Below are positions 17,683 through 26,039 of a stretch of 64,000 nucleotides of DNA, in pieces; the first letter of the stretch is position 1, and each line of letters starts with the position of its first letter. Source of the DNA: Paraburkholderia ginsengisoli NBRC 100965. GTDB taxonomy: Bacteria > Pseudomonadota > Gammaproteobacteria > Burkholderiales > Burkholderiaceae. A model generated the notes under the pieces. That model did not search any database and had not been told where the DNA came from. It was given only the letters and a program-made list of their open reading frames with translations. Made by a program: the position numbers and the translations under genes. The stretch spans positions 124,001 through 188,000 of the forward strand of contig NZ_BBJF01000014.1 of assembly GCF_000739735.1 (NCBI RefSeq), given 5' to 3'.

Positions 17683-18319
17683 AACATCGCTGCATGCGCC
17701 CGTGAGCGGCACGCACCACACGCTCGACATGCCCGCGACCGAAGCGCAGATCCGCGCGCTGCGCATCGGCGATACGGTCACGCTGAACCGCACGCTGTTC
17801 GGCATTCGCGACGCGACGCAGATCCATATGTTCGATCATGGCCGCACCACGCGCTTCGATCTGCGCGGCCACGCGGTGATCCATACCGCGCCGAATGTGC
17901 GGCGCATCGAAGTCTCGCCGCAACATCCGGCGGGCTACGAGCCGGTGTGCATCGGCACGACGACGTCGGCGCGCATGGAGCGCTTCACCGCGCCGCTGAT
18001 GCAAACCTACGGCGTGCGCGCGGTGATCGGCAAGGGCGGGCTCGGCGCGGCGTCGAGCGCGGCGTTCGCGGAATTTGGCGGCGTGTATCTGGCGATCGTC
18101 GGCGGCACGGCGGCGCTCGAAACGACGTGGATCGAGCAGATCGAAGACGTCGATCTCGACGACCTCAACCCCGAGTCGCTGTGGCGTTTTCGCATTCACG
18201 GCTTCGGGCCGCTGCTGGTCGCGATGGACAGTCACGGCGGCAGTCTTTACACCGCAGTCCAACAGAACACGCGAACGCAGCGCGACGCGGTGCTCGCGTC
18301 GCTTGGCATTCGCGCCTGA
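17672..18319 (+). CDS. Class I fumarase/tartrate dehydratase-like beta subunit
   Basis: A 215-residue TtdB/FumA C-terminal-domain homologue. Family landmarks are LNRTLFGIRDATQI, the GTTTSARMERF block, the VIGKGGLG loop and the LWRFRIHGFGPLLVAMDSHG block. It completes the active site with the alpha subunit, whose gene it overlaps. It is about 15 residues longer than typical TtdB. The substrate is uncertain: fumarate/malate, tartrate, or, by context, a sulfonated acrylate. Confidence 0.9.
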   Translation: MAIETSLHAPVSGTHHTLDMPATEAQIRALRIGDTVTLNRTLFGIRDATQIHMFDHGRTTRFDLRGHAVIHTAPNVRRIEVSPQHPAGYEPVCIGTTTSARMERFTAPLMQTYGVRAVIGKGGLGAASSAAFAEFGGVYLAIVGGTAALETTWIEQIEDVDLDDLNPESLWRFRIHGFGPLLVAMDSHGGSLYTAVQQNTRTQRDAVLASLGIRA

Positions 18320-18340
18320 GGCAACGGAGAGCGCAGCGCG

Positions 18341-20077
18341 ATGAAACAGTTCGATACCGACATCCTCATTCTCGGCAGCGGTGGCGCGGGGCTGTTCGCC
18401 GCGTTGCACGCGCAGGCCGCCGCGCCGCATCTGCGCATCACGGTTGCCGTCAAAGGGTTACTCGGCAAATGCGGCTGTACGCGCATGGTGCAGGGCGGCT
18501 ACAACGTCGCGCTCGCGCCGGGCGATTCGATCGAGCGGCACTTCATGGACACGATCGAGGGCGGCAAGTGGCTCTCGAATCAGGACCTCGCGTGGATGCT
18601 GGTGACGGGCGCAGTCGAGCGGATTCGCGAACTCGAAAACGAGCTGGGCTGCTTCTTCGACCGCAACCCGGACGGCTCCGTGCGGCAGAAAGCGTTCGCG
18701 GGGCAGACGTTCGACCGCACCGTGCACAAGGGCGACCAGACCGGCATCGAGATCATCAACCGGCTCGCGGAGCAGGTGTGGGCGCGCGGCATCGAGCGGC
18801 TCGAAGAACATCGCGCGGTGGAGTTCATCCGCAGCCGCGATGGCGCGACGCTCGCCGGCGTGCTGATGATCGACATGCGCAGCGGCGAATTCGTGTTCGT
18901 GCGCACGCGCGCGGTGCTGCTCGCGACCGGCGGCGGTCCGACCATGTACCGCTATCACACGCCGAGCGGCGACAAGAGTTGTGACGGCATGGCGATGGCG
19001 TTGCGCGCCGGCCTCACGCTGCGCGACATGGAGATGGTGCAGTTTCATCCGACCGGTTTGCTGGCGGGCGCGGACACGCGCATGACCGGCACCGTGCTCG
19101 AAGAAGGCTTGCGCGGCGCGGGCGGCTATCTGCTGACCGGCGCGGGCGAACGCTTCATGCAGGCATACGACCCGCGCGCGGAACGCGCGACCCGCGATGT
19201 GGTGTCGCGCAGCATCTTCCGTGAACTGCGCGCCGGGCACGCGACGCCGAACGGCGGCGTCTATCTGCAGATGCATCACCTCGGCGCGGACAGCGTGCGG
19301 CAGAAGTTCAAGGGCATGGTCGAGCGCTGCGCCGATTGCGGTTTCGATCTGGCGGGCGGGCTCGTCGAAGTGGTGCCGACCGCGCACTACATGATGGGCG
19401 GCGTCGAGTTCGACGCCCATTGTGCGACCACATTGCCGGGGCTGTTCGTCGCCGGCGAGGATGCGGGTGGTGTGCATGGCGCGAACCGGTTGGGCGGCAA
19501 CGGCGTGGCGAATTCGACGGTGTTCGGCGGCATAGCGGGCGACACGCTCGCGGCCTGGGTGCCGCGTCACGGCTATTTCGCCACCGCCGACACAGACACG
19601 ATCAACGCGGCGATGGCGCGCTGCACGCATCCGTTGCATCAACCGCCGGGCGATCTCGAAGCAATCCGCGACGGGCTCGCCGAAGTGATGTGGAACGACG
19701 TCGGGATTCTGCGCGATGCCGAAGGGCTCGAACGCGCGCGCCATCGACTCGGCGAACTGGAAGCGCAACTGGAGCGGACCGGCGTCGACGGCCGCGACTT
19801 GCGCTTCAATCTGTCGTGGCACGACTGGATGAACCTGCGCAACCTGATCCTCGTTAGCCGCGCGATCACCGAATCCGCGCTGCTGCGCGAGAATTCGCGC
19901 GGCGCGCACTACCGCGAGGACTTTCCGGAAGCGGGCGATCTGGAGACTTCCGAATACATGTGCCTGCGTCTCGAAGGCGAGCGCTTCGCCGCGAGCCGGC
20001 AGCGCGTTCAGTTCACGCGGGTGCGTCCGGGCGAATCGCTGCTCGAAGAGGAAAGCTCGGCGGTGTCGATGAAATGA
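18341..20077 (+). CDS. Fumarate-reductase/succinate-dehydrogenase-like flavoprotein subunit
   Basis: A 578-residue FrdA/SdhA-type FAD protein. The N-terminal dinucleotide fold is DILILGSGGAGLFAALHA. Substrate-site residues of the family are kept: His in QFHPTGL, Arg in RDVVSRSI, His in TAHYMMGG and Arg in GANRLGGN. Two departures stand out. The His that covalently holds FAD (…SHT…QGG in SdhA) aligns with Cys (GCTRMVQGG). The usual TEGxRGEGG reads EEGLRGAGG, replacing a Thr that contacts a substrate carboxylate. So FAD may be non-covalent and the substrate different from succinate. The last 70 bases overlap the convergent LysR gene. Confidence 0.9.
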   Translation: MKQFDTDILILGSGGAGLFAALHAQAAAPHLRITVAVKGLLGKCGCTRMVQGGYNVALAPGDSIERHFMDTIEGGKWLSNQDLAWMLVTGAVERIRELENELGCFFDRNPDGSVRQKAFAGQTFDRTVHKGDQTGIEIINRLAEQVWARGIERLEEHRAVEFIRSRDGATLAGVLMIDMRSGEFVFVRTRAVLLATGGGPTMYRYHTPSGDKSCDGMAMALRAGLTLRDMEMVQFHPTGLLAGADTRMTGTVLEEGLRGAGGYLLTGAGERFMQAYDPRAERATRDVVSRSIFRELRAGHATPNGGVYLQMHHLGADSVRQKFKGMVERCADCGFDLAGGLVEVVPTAHYMMGGVEFDAHCATTLPGLFVAGEDAGGVHGANRLGGNGVANSTVFGGIAGDTLAAWVPRHGYFATADTDTINAAMARCTHPLHQPPGDLEAIRDGLAEVMWNDVGILRDAEGLERARHRLGELEAQLERTGVDGRDLRFNLSWHDWMNLRNLILVSRAITESALLRENSRGAHYREDFPEAGDLETSEYMCLRLEGERFAASRQRVQFTRVRPGESLLEEESSAVSMK

Positions 20078-20925
20078 CGCTTGACCGCGTCCGTGAACGC
20101 CTCGCGCGGGTGATCGCGCCGTTCGAGCAAACCGACCCGGCGCGGCGTGACGCGCTCGGGTAGCGGCGTCACCTGCAGCCCCGACTCGCGCGTCCAGTTC
20201 GCGTTCGCGAGCAGCGGCACGATCGACACTCCGAAACCGCGCCGCACCATCTCCGAGATCGCTTCGATCGAATTCAACTCCATGATTTCGTTGCGCGCAG
20301 TGCCGAGTTGGCGCAGCGCGTTATCGACCAGCACACCCGTCCACGTGTGACGGTCGAAGCGGATGAACGGCTCTTCGAGCAGCGCGTCAATCGACGCATG
20401 CGGCGCGCCCGCCGGCGAGATGAACACCATCGGCTCGCTGTACAGCATCGTCCATTTGAGCGTAGCCGGCAACGCGGACGGCGACTGCGCGACGATCGCC
20501 GCATCCAGTTCGCCGCTTTCGACGCGCGCGGCGAAGTCGCTCGACAAACCGGTGAACAGCTTCAGATCGAGTCGCGTATAGCGCTGCTTGAGCTGGAGCA
20601 GCGCATCGGCGAACGCGCCCATCAGCGACGACACCAGCGCGCCCACGCGCACCGTGCCGGACAGTTCGCCGGCGTCGCCGGTTGCAAGGATCTGCCGGTA
20701 GTTGGCCACCAGCGTTTCCGCGAGCGGCAGCACCGCGCGGCCCTGCGCGCTGAGCGACACCGAACGCGCCGCGCGATCGAACAGCACGAGATCGAGATCA
20801 CGTTCGAGCGAACGCATCTGCAAGCCGACGGCGGCTTGCGTGAGACACACTTCGTCGGCGGCGGCCGCGAACGAGCCGTGCCGCGCCACCGACAGAAACG
20901 TCACGAAATAGCGGATTGCGCTCAC
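20008..20925 (-). CDS. LysR-family regulator, last gene of the importer operon
   Basis: A 305-residue LysR regulator; HTH at about 4-60 (ARHGSFAAAADEVCLTQAAV). It begins with GTG one base beyond the permease stop, so it should be co-transcribed with the ABC importer upstream. Its 3' end overlaps the flavoprotein gene by 70 bases in convergent orientation. It may tune the importer or the frd-like operon; its effector is unknown. Confidence 0.9.
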   Translation of the reverse strand: MSAIRYFVTFLSVARHGSFAAAADEVCLTQAAVGLQMRSLERDLDLVLFDRAARSVSLSAQGRAVLPLAETLVANYRQILATGDAGELSGTVRVGALVSSLMGAFADALLQLKQRYTRLDLKLFTGLSSDFAARVESGELDAAIVAQSPSALPATLKWTMLYSEPMVFISPAGAPHASIDALLEEPFIRFDRHTWTGVLVDNALRQLGTARNEIMELNSIEAISEMVRRGFGVSIVPLLANANWTRESGLQVTPLPERVTPRRVGLLERRDHPREAFTDAVKRHFIDTAELSSSSSDSPGRTRVN

Positions 20926-20926
20926 T

Positions 20927-21832
20927 TCACTGCATGCCCCAACGCTGCACCGTATGACGCTCCAGCACGCGGAAGATCAGATTCTCGACCGCGAGTCCGA
21001 TCAGGATCACCGTGAACAAACCGGCGAACACGTTGGCGATATCGAGCAGGTTCTTGTTCTCGTAGATGAACCAGCCGAGACCGCCCGAGCCCGAACTCAC
21101 GCCGAACACCAGCTCGGCGGCAATCAGCGTGCGCCACGCGAAGGCCCAGCCGATCTTCAAGCCGGTGAGGATGCTCGGAAACGCGGCGGGCACCAGAATC
21201 TGCCACACGTAGCGGCCGCCGCGCAGACCGTAGTTGCGTCCGACCATCTTCAGCGTGTTGCTCACCGACAGAAACCCCGAGTGCGTATTCAGCGCCACCG
21301 ACCACGTGACCGAATGCACCAGCACGAAGATCAGACTGCCGTTGCCGAGGCCGAACCAGATCAGTGCGAGCGGCAGCAATGCGATGGCCGGCAGCGGATT
21401 GAGCATCGAGGTCATCGTCTCGAGAAAGTCGGTGCCGATGCGCGACGTGATCGCCGCCGCCGTGAGCAGCGCGGCCAGCACGATTCCGCACGCGTAGCCA
21501 ATCAGCAGCACATGGATCGACGCCCACGCCTTGCCCGGCAACTCGCCGCTCGCGATGCTTTTGAAGAACGCTTCGATGGTCGCGCTGAAGGTCGGAAAGA
21601 GCAGCGGATTGTTCAGCACGCGGCCGTAGATTTCCCACACGCCCGCGAGCAGCACCAAGATGATCAGCTTGCGTATCCACGCCTGGTTGTAGAGCCGCTC
21701 GAACGGCGACAATGGCTTTTCGACGACGCTGAATTCGCGCGTCTCAGCGGGCTCGCGAACCACCTCGGAGCGCCGCACGACCGCGGGCGTCTCGCGCTGA
21801 CCGGAACCATCATGGGTAAGCATGTCAGACAT
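20927..21832 (-). CDS. SsuC/TauC-type ABC permease
   Basis: A 301-residue permease with about six helices and the EAA-like loop (GRNYGLRGGRYVWQILVPAA). It belongs to the sulfonate/nitrate/taurine importer family. The N-terminal 45 residues are a polar extension. It overlaps the ATPase gene by eight bases. It probably imports an organosulfonate for the pathway encoded on either side. Confidence 0.88.
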   Translation of the reverse strand: MSDMLTHDGSGQRETPAVVRRSEVVREPAETREFSVVEKPLSPFERLYNQAWIRKLIILVLLAGVWEIYGRVLNNPLLFPTFSATIEAFFKSIASGELPGKAWASIHVLLIGYACGIVLAALLTAAAITSRIGTDFLETMTSMLNPLPAIALLPLALIWFGLGNGSLIFVLVHSVTWSVALNTHSGFLSVSNTLKMVGRNYGLRGGRYVWQILVPAAFPSILTGLKIGWAFAWRTLIAAELVFGVSSGSGGLGWFIYENKNLLDIANVFAGLFTVILIGLAVENLIFRVLERHTVQRWGMQ

Positions 21833-22622
21833 TTTCGGCCCTCTCGATCTCGTCTTCGAACAGCATGTGCTGGATGCGCTTTTCGAGCGCCACAGCTTCT
21901 TGCGGCGTGCTCGCCGTTTCCAGTTCGGCCTTCACCTGGCCGGGGTGGGGCGACAGCAGCAGAATGCGGCTGCCCACCTTGATCGCCTCGGGAATCGAGT
22001 GCGTGACGAACAGCACCGTGAAGCGTGTTTCCTCCCACAGCGCGAGCAGTTCGTCCTGCATCTTGCGTCGCGTGAGCGCGTCGAGTGCGGCGAACGGTTC
22101 GTCCATCAGCAGGATGTCGGGCTCCATCGCCATGCCGCGCGCAATCGCGACGCGCTGTTTCATGCCGCCCGACAGCGTGTGCGGATAGCTGTCGGCGAAC
22201 GCGGCGAGGTTCACCTTCTCGATGTAGTGCATCGCACGCTCTTCGATCTCCTTGCCGTGCAGCCGGCGCGACGCCTGCAACGCGAACATCACGTTCTGCC
22301 GCACGGTTTTCCACGGCAGCAGTTGATCGAACTCCTGGAACACCATCATCCGGTCGGGCCCAGGCCGCGTGACCGTTTTGCCCTTCAGCGAGATCGTGCC
22401 CTCGGTCGGCGGCAGATAGCCGCCCACGCTTTTCAGCAGGGTCGACTTGCCGCAGCCGGACGGACCGAGCAATACGAAGCGGTCGCTCTTGAACACTTCG
22501 AAGTCGACGCGGTAAGTGGCCATCACGAGCGTCTTCGGCGTCTTGTACTGCAGCGTCACGCCGCGTACGGCGAGGAGCGGCGAGGTGTCGGGATAGGGCG
22601 TGGCGTGGGTCGCGGCGCGCAT
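21825..22622 (-). CDS. SsuB/TauB-type ABC ATPase
   Basis: A 265-residue nucleotide-binding subunit: Walker A GPSGCGKST (about residue 54), Q-loop VFQEFDQLLPW, signature LSGGMKQRVAIARG, Walker B ILLMDEPFAALD, switch His in FVTHSI. The family handles sulfonates, nitrate, taurine and similar anions. The start ATG shares the CATG just after the binding-protein stop, indicating coupling. Confidence 0.9.
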   Translation of the reverse strand: MRAATHATPYPDTSPLLAVRGVTLQYKTPKTLVMATYRVDFEVFKSDRFVLLGPSGCGKSTLLKSVGGYLPPTEGTISLKGKTVTRPGPDRMMVFQEFDQLLPWKTVRQNVMFALQASRRLHGKEIEERAMHYIEKVNLAAFADSYPHTLSGGMKQRVAIARGMAMEPDILLMDEPFAALDALTRRKMQDELLALWEETRFTVLFVTHSIPEAIKVGSRILLLSPHPGQVKAELETASTPQEAVALEKRIQHMLFEDEIERAENV

Positions 22623-22623
22623 G

Positions 22624-23643
22624 TCAGCTTCCTTGCAGGGATTGAGCGGTGGGGAAGAATATGTCCTTCCACGAGTCCGGCTTCTTCTTGATGAGGCCGG
22701 TGCGCGCCATGAAATCGGCGTATTTGATCGTGTTCTGCGGCACGGTGGTGAACGACACGTCGGGCGACGTGATCATTTTCTCGACCTCGTCGACGCTGCT
22801 CTTTTCCTTCGAAATGCGCAGATACGCGACGGCGGCGGCATGCTTGTCGTGATTGATCCACGCTTCGGATTCGCTCAGCGCGTCCATGAAAGCCTTCGTG
22901 AGCTTCGGGTTCTCCTGATAGAAGCGCGTCGTGCACCACACGAGATTGAAACTCGACTTGCCGCCGAGCACGTCGTACGAATTGAGCACGGTGTGCACGT
23001 TCTGCTTCTGCAACTCCTGCTCCTGGAACGGCGGCGAGCCGAAATGCGCGGTGACCTCGCTGTTGCCGGACATCAGCGCCTGCTGTGCGTCGGGATGCGC
23101 GAGCGACACGGTGTACTTGTCGAGCTGCCCCTGGTTGCCCGCGCCGAACGCTTTTTCGGCGGCCATCTGCAACGTGATCGCCTGGATCGATATCTTGGCG
23201 GCCGGCAACGCGATCTTGTCCTGGCCGGTGAAATCCTTCAGCGTCTTCACTTTCGCGTTGGTCGTATTGAGCAGCAGCGGCATCGAATTGATCGCGGACA
23301 GCGCCTTGACCTCGACCGGCGTGCCGGCGGTGCGCGACCACAGCAGCACGAGCGGCGCGACGCCGCCCGAGGCGATCTGCAGCGAATTGGACAGCAGCGA
23401 ATCGTTCATCACGTTGCCGCCGGCGAATTCGACCCACGACACCTTCAGGTCCTTGATGCCTTCCTGCGCCGCGTGTTTCTCGAACAGTTTCTGGTCCTGC
23501 ATGATCATCAGCGGCAGGTAGCTGACGCCGTATTGCCGCGCGATCTTCACCTCGCTCAGTTCGGCGCGCGCAGCGCCGGCGGCAAGCATGGCCGATAACA
23601 CGCAACTCACGCCGATCGTTCGAAACAGTCTCTGCACGTTCAT
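22624..23643 (-). CDS. Periplasmic ABC substrate-binding protein (sulfonate/nitrate type)
   Basis: A 339-residue exported binding protein of the SsuA/TauA/NMT1 superfamily. The signal peptide is cleaved near AARA|EL (residue 27). The mature start (SEVKIARQYGVSYLPLMIMQ) is typical of the fold. First gene of an SBP-ATPase-permease-LysR operon divergent from suyAB. A GntR-like operator copy lies about 300 bases upstream. The ligand is unknown; pathway context suggests a C3 sulfonate. The ATG at 23643 is used; one three codons upstream is equally possible. Confidence 0.87.
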   Translation of the reverse strand: MNVQRLFRTIGVSCVLSAMLAAGAARAELSEVKIARQYGVSYLPLMIMQDQKLFEKHAAQEGIKDLKVSWVEFAGGNVMNDSLLSNSLQIASGGVAPLVLLWSRTAGTPVEVKALSAINSMPLLLNTTNAKVKTLKDFTGQDKIALPAAKISIQAITLQMAAEKAFGAGNQGQLDKYTVSLAHPDAQQALMSGNSEVTAHFGSPPFQEQELQKQNVHTVLNSYDVLGGKSSFNLVWCTTRFYQENPKLTKAFMDALSESEAWINHDKHAAAVAYLRISKEKSSVDEVEKMITSPDVSFTTVPQNTIKYADFMARTGLIKKKPDSWKDIFFPTAQSLQGS

Positions 23644-23942
23644 GTCTGGCACACCCTATGGTTGTGGAGCGCCGGTGCGGCGCGCGTGGGGAAGGATCGG
23701 GCGAAGGCGGGAGCGGGCGCGGCTAGCGCGTGGGCGCACGCGCCTGCATCAACGGGCACAGTTGCAGCGCGGGCCCGACGAGCGCTCGCGGCGAGAGGAG
23801 CGGGGCAAGCATCATGCGTGTCTCCAGTGGCCGGCGGTGCGCGGGGTGACGCGGTTTGCGCCCTGGCGCCGGCATGCGTTCAGCTTTTGTGCCGATGCGT
23901 CGATGGCTTCGCGCGCTGCCGCGTACATCGACATGATCGGTG

Positions 23943-23962
23943 TTATTTAGGTCATCTGTATG
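23943..23962 (-). promoter_or_regulatory. Second copy of the GntR-like operator, inverted
   Basis: On the minus strand this reads CATACAGATGACCTAAATAA. Its first 15 bases match 24114-24128 at 14 positions. The two copies face each other across about 150 bases in the divergent region between the importer and suyAB, which suits a repressor acting on both promoters. Confidence 0.55.
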
Positions 23963-24113
23963 AGTGTGGAGTCTAGGCGATGATGTAGGCGAAATCAAAC
24001 TCGGGGAAACGCGATAACGCGCGCGGCGCTCGGAGAAATCGCGCACAGCCGCGCCAGCACGGCCCGCGCAGGCCGCGAGCGGCGCGGCAATAGTGGAAAA
24101 CACGCCTCTAACA

Positions 24114-24133
24114 CATATAGATGACCTAGTTGA
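24114..24133 (+). promoter_or_regulatory. GntR-like operator on the suyAB promoter
   Basis: Reads CATATAGATGACCTAGTTGA. It overlaps the first four bases of the -35 box of the suyAB promoter, so bound repressor would block polymerase. It matches the site beside gntR at 16 of 20 positions and the inverted copy at 23943 at 14 of its first 15. Confidence 0.6.
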
Positions 24134-24158
24134 CATCCGAAAAATCGGCGCCTACTAT
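24130..24158 (+). promoter_or_regulatory. Sigma-70-type promoter for suyAB
   Basis: A consensus -35 box TTGACA (24130-24135) is followed after exactly 17 bases by TACTAT (24153-24158), which differs from TATAAT at one position. It lies about 77 bases ahead of the suyA start. A strong core promoter overlapped by an operator implies repression with induction by substrate. Confidence 0.7.
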
Positions 24159-24234
24159 GCATTCACCGCAACGCGTTTCGAGCGCATTGCCCCGGCGGCA
24201 CCCCACCGCATTCAACACACGAACGGAGACGCTA

Positions 24235-24579
24235 ATGAGCAATCCCACGACAGACATCAACGGCACCCCGGCAGCGGGTGCGTCGCCCGGACGCAAGACG
24301 ATCCACATCGTTCTGCACGAAGCGAAGGACACAGTCGGCGTGGCGGTAGTCGAAGGCATCAAGGCGGGCACGCAACTGAACGCATGGATCATGGACGACG
24401 ACGAGATCGTCAGCTTCCCGGCGAAGCAGGACATTCCGATCGGCCACAAGGTCGCGCTCAAGGACATGGCCGTGGGCGACACGGTGTTCAAATACGGCGT
24501 GGATATCGGCAAGGTGGTCGCGCCGATCACAGCCGGCGAGCACGCGCACGTGCACAACATCAAGACGAAGCGCTGGTAA
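24235..24579 (+). CDS. suyA: (2R)-sulfolactate sulfo-lyase small (alpha) subunit
   Basis: A 114-residue SAF-domain protein. Together with SuyB it eliminates sulfite from (R)-3-sulfolactate, leaving pyruvate. Landmarks are IHIVLHEAKDTVGVAVVEGI, PIGHKVALKDMAVGD, and the HVHNIKTKRW end typical of UxaA/SuyA N-terminal units. GGAG lies 9 bases before the ATG. The gene has its own strong promoter and is followed by suyB 79 bases later. Altronate or galactarate dehydratase small domains are the alternative family, but the hpsN, slcC and soe neighbours settle on sulfolactate. Confidence 0.9.
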   Translation: MSNPTTDINGTPAAGASPGRKTIHIVLHEAKDTVGVAVVEGIKAGTQLNAWIMDDDEIVSFPAKQDIPIGHKVALKDMAVGDTVFKYGVDIGKVVAPITAGEHAHVHNIKTKRW

Positions 24580-24658
24580 GCGGCGGGCGTCGCCCGAGCC
24601 TCAGCGTTTCCCGCACTTCCCGGAATAGAGCCGCACCAACCCGAACGAGAGAGACACC

Positions 24659-25834
24659 ATGAGCGTGATTGACCTGGATACGACTTTCCGCGGCTATCGT
24701 CGCGACAACGGCCGCGTGGGCGTACGCAACCACGTGATCATCCTGCCGGTTGACGATCTGTCGAACGCCGCGGCGCAAGCGGTCGAACACAACATCAAAG
24801 GCACCATGGCCTTGCCGCATCCGTATGGGCGGCTGCAATTCGGCGCCGACCTGGATCTGCACTTCCGCACGCTGATCGGCGCGGGCAGCAACCCGAACGT
24901 CGCGGCGGTCATCGTGATCGGTATCGAGGAAGGCTGGACCAAGCGCGTGGTCGACGGCATCGCGAAGACCGGCAAGCCGGTGATGGGCTTCGGTATCGAA
25001 CTGCACGGCGATCACGACACGATCATGCGGGCGTCGAAAGCAGCGAAGGAAATGGTGCAGTACGCCACCTCGCTCGATCGCGAGGAATGCCCGATTTCGG
25101 ATCTGTGGGTGTCGACCAAATGCGGCGAGTCGGACACCACGTCGGGTTGCGGCGCGAATCCGACCGTCGGCAACGCATTCGACAAGCTGTACGGCCTAGG
25201 CACCACGCTGGTGTTCGGCGAAACATCGGAGCTGACCGGCGGCGAACAGATCGTCGCCGCGCGCTGCGCGAACGACGGCGTGCGCGAGCGCTTCCAGTTC
25301 ATGTTCGACCGCTATCAGGACATGATCAACCGCTGGAAAACGGATGACCTGTCCGAGTCGCAGCCGACCAAGGGCAACATCGCGGGCGGCCTGACCACGA
25401 TCGAAGAAAAGGCGCTCGGCAACATCCAGAAGATCGGCAAGAAGTGCATGGTGGACGGCGTGCTCGACAAAGCCGAGGAGCCGACACATGCCGGGCTGTG
25501 GTTCATGGATTCGTCGTCGGCGGCTGCCGAGATGGTGACGCTGTGCGCGGCGTCCGGCTTCGCGGTGCATTTCTTCCCGACGGGGCAGGGCAATGTGATC
25601 GGCAATCCGATCGTGCCGGTCATCAAGATCTGCGCGAATCCGCGCACGGTCCGCACGATGGGCGAGCATATCGACGTCGACGTGACCGGCATTCTGCAGC
25701 GCGAGCAGAATCTCGACCAGAGCGGCGACAAACTGCTCGAATGTATGATGGCCACGATCAACGGCCGCTTCACGGCGGCGGAAGCGCTCGGTCATCGCGA
25801 GTTCGTGCTGACGCGGTTGTTCGAAAGCGCCTGA
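24659..25834 (+). CDS. suyB: (2R)-sulfolactate sulfo-lyase large (beta) subunit
   Basis: A 391-residue UxaA/GarD C-terminal-type lyase subunit, the catalytic part of SuyAB. The iron-binding region is STKCGESDTTSGCGANPTVG, and the C-terminal block PTGQGNVIGNPIVPVIKICA is family-typical. It completes release of sulfite and pyruvate from sulfolactate in the cytoplasm. Sulfite would then pass to SoeABC encoded downstream. The length matches known SuyB proteins (about 390). Confidence 0.92.
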   Translation: MSVIDLDTTFRGYRRDNGRVGVRNHVIILPVDDLSNAAAQAVEHNIKGTMALPHPYGRLQFGADLDLHFRTLIGAGSNPNVAAVIVIGIEEGWTKRVVDGIAKTGKPVMGFGIELHGDHDTIMRASKAAKEMVQYATSLDREECPISDLWVSTKCGESDTTSGCGANPTVGNAFDKLYGLGTTLVFGETSELTGGEQIVAARCANDGVRERFQFMFDRYQDMINRWKTDDLSESQPTKGNIAGGLTTIEEKALGNIQKIGKKCMVDGVLDKAEEPTHAGLWFMDSSSAAAEMVTLCAASGFAVHFFPTGQGNVIGNPIVPVIKICANPRTVRTMGEHIDVDVTGILQREQNLDQSGDKLLECMMATINGRFTAAEALGHREFVLTRLFESA

Positions 25835-25847
25835 TCCTTGCAGTTGA

Positions 25848-25919
25848 GCCGCTCCGCGAGCGAGGCCGACCAGCCTCGCCAGCTCGCCGGGTAAATCCGC
25901 CAGGCGGGCGCGGAGCGGC
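25848..25919 (+). other. Nested stem-loops between suyB and the carrier gene
   Basis: An 11-bp perfect inverted repeat (GCCGCTCCGCG at 25848-25858, its complement at 25909-25919) encloses a second perfect 7-bp stem (GCGAGGC at 25860-25866 with GCCTCGC at 25873-25879). It begins 14 bases after the suyB stop. No U-tract follows, so rather than a simple terminator it may be an RNA-stability or processing element separating highly expressed suyAB from the carrier and slc genes. Confidence 0.55.
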
Positions 25920-26039
25920 CCCCACATTCCCGGCGCATGCCGGCACGGAGACTGGCTGGCAGGCCGCCCGTGTCCGGCCTTTCATGCGGCAGTGGCGTCG
26001 GCTCGACATCTGGCAGCAGCGAGTGGAGGAGACACCATC

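Noticed and set aside
15263..20077. Housekeeping succinate dehydrogenase (sdhCDAB)
   Set aside because: Gene order B-C-D-hydratase-A, GntR control, loss of the covalent-FAD His and altered substrate motif argue against the citric-acid-cycle enzyme.
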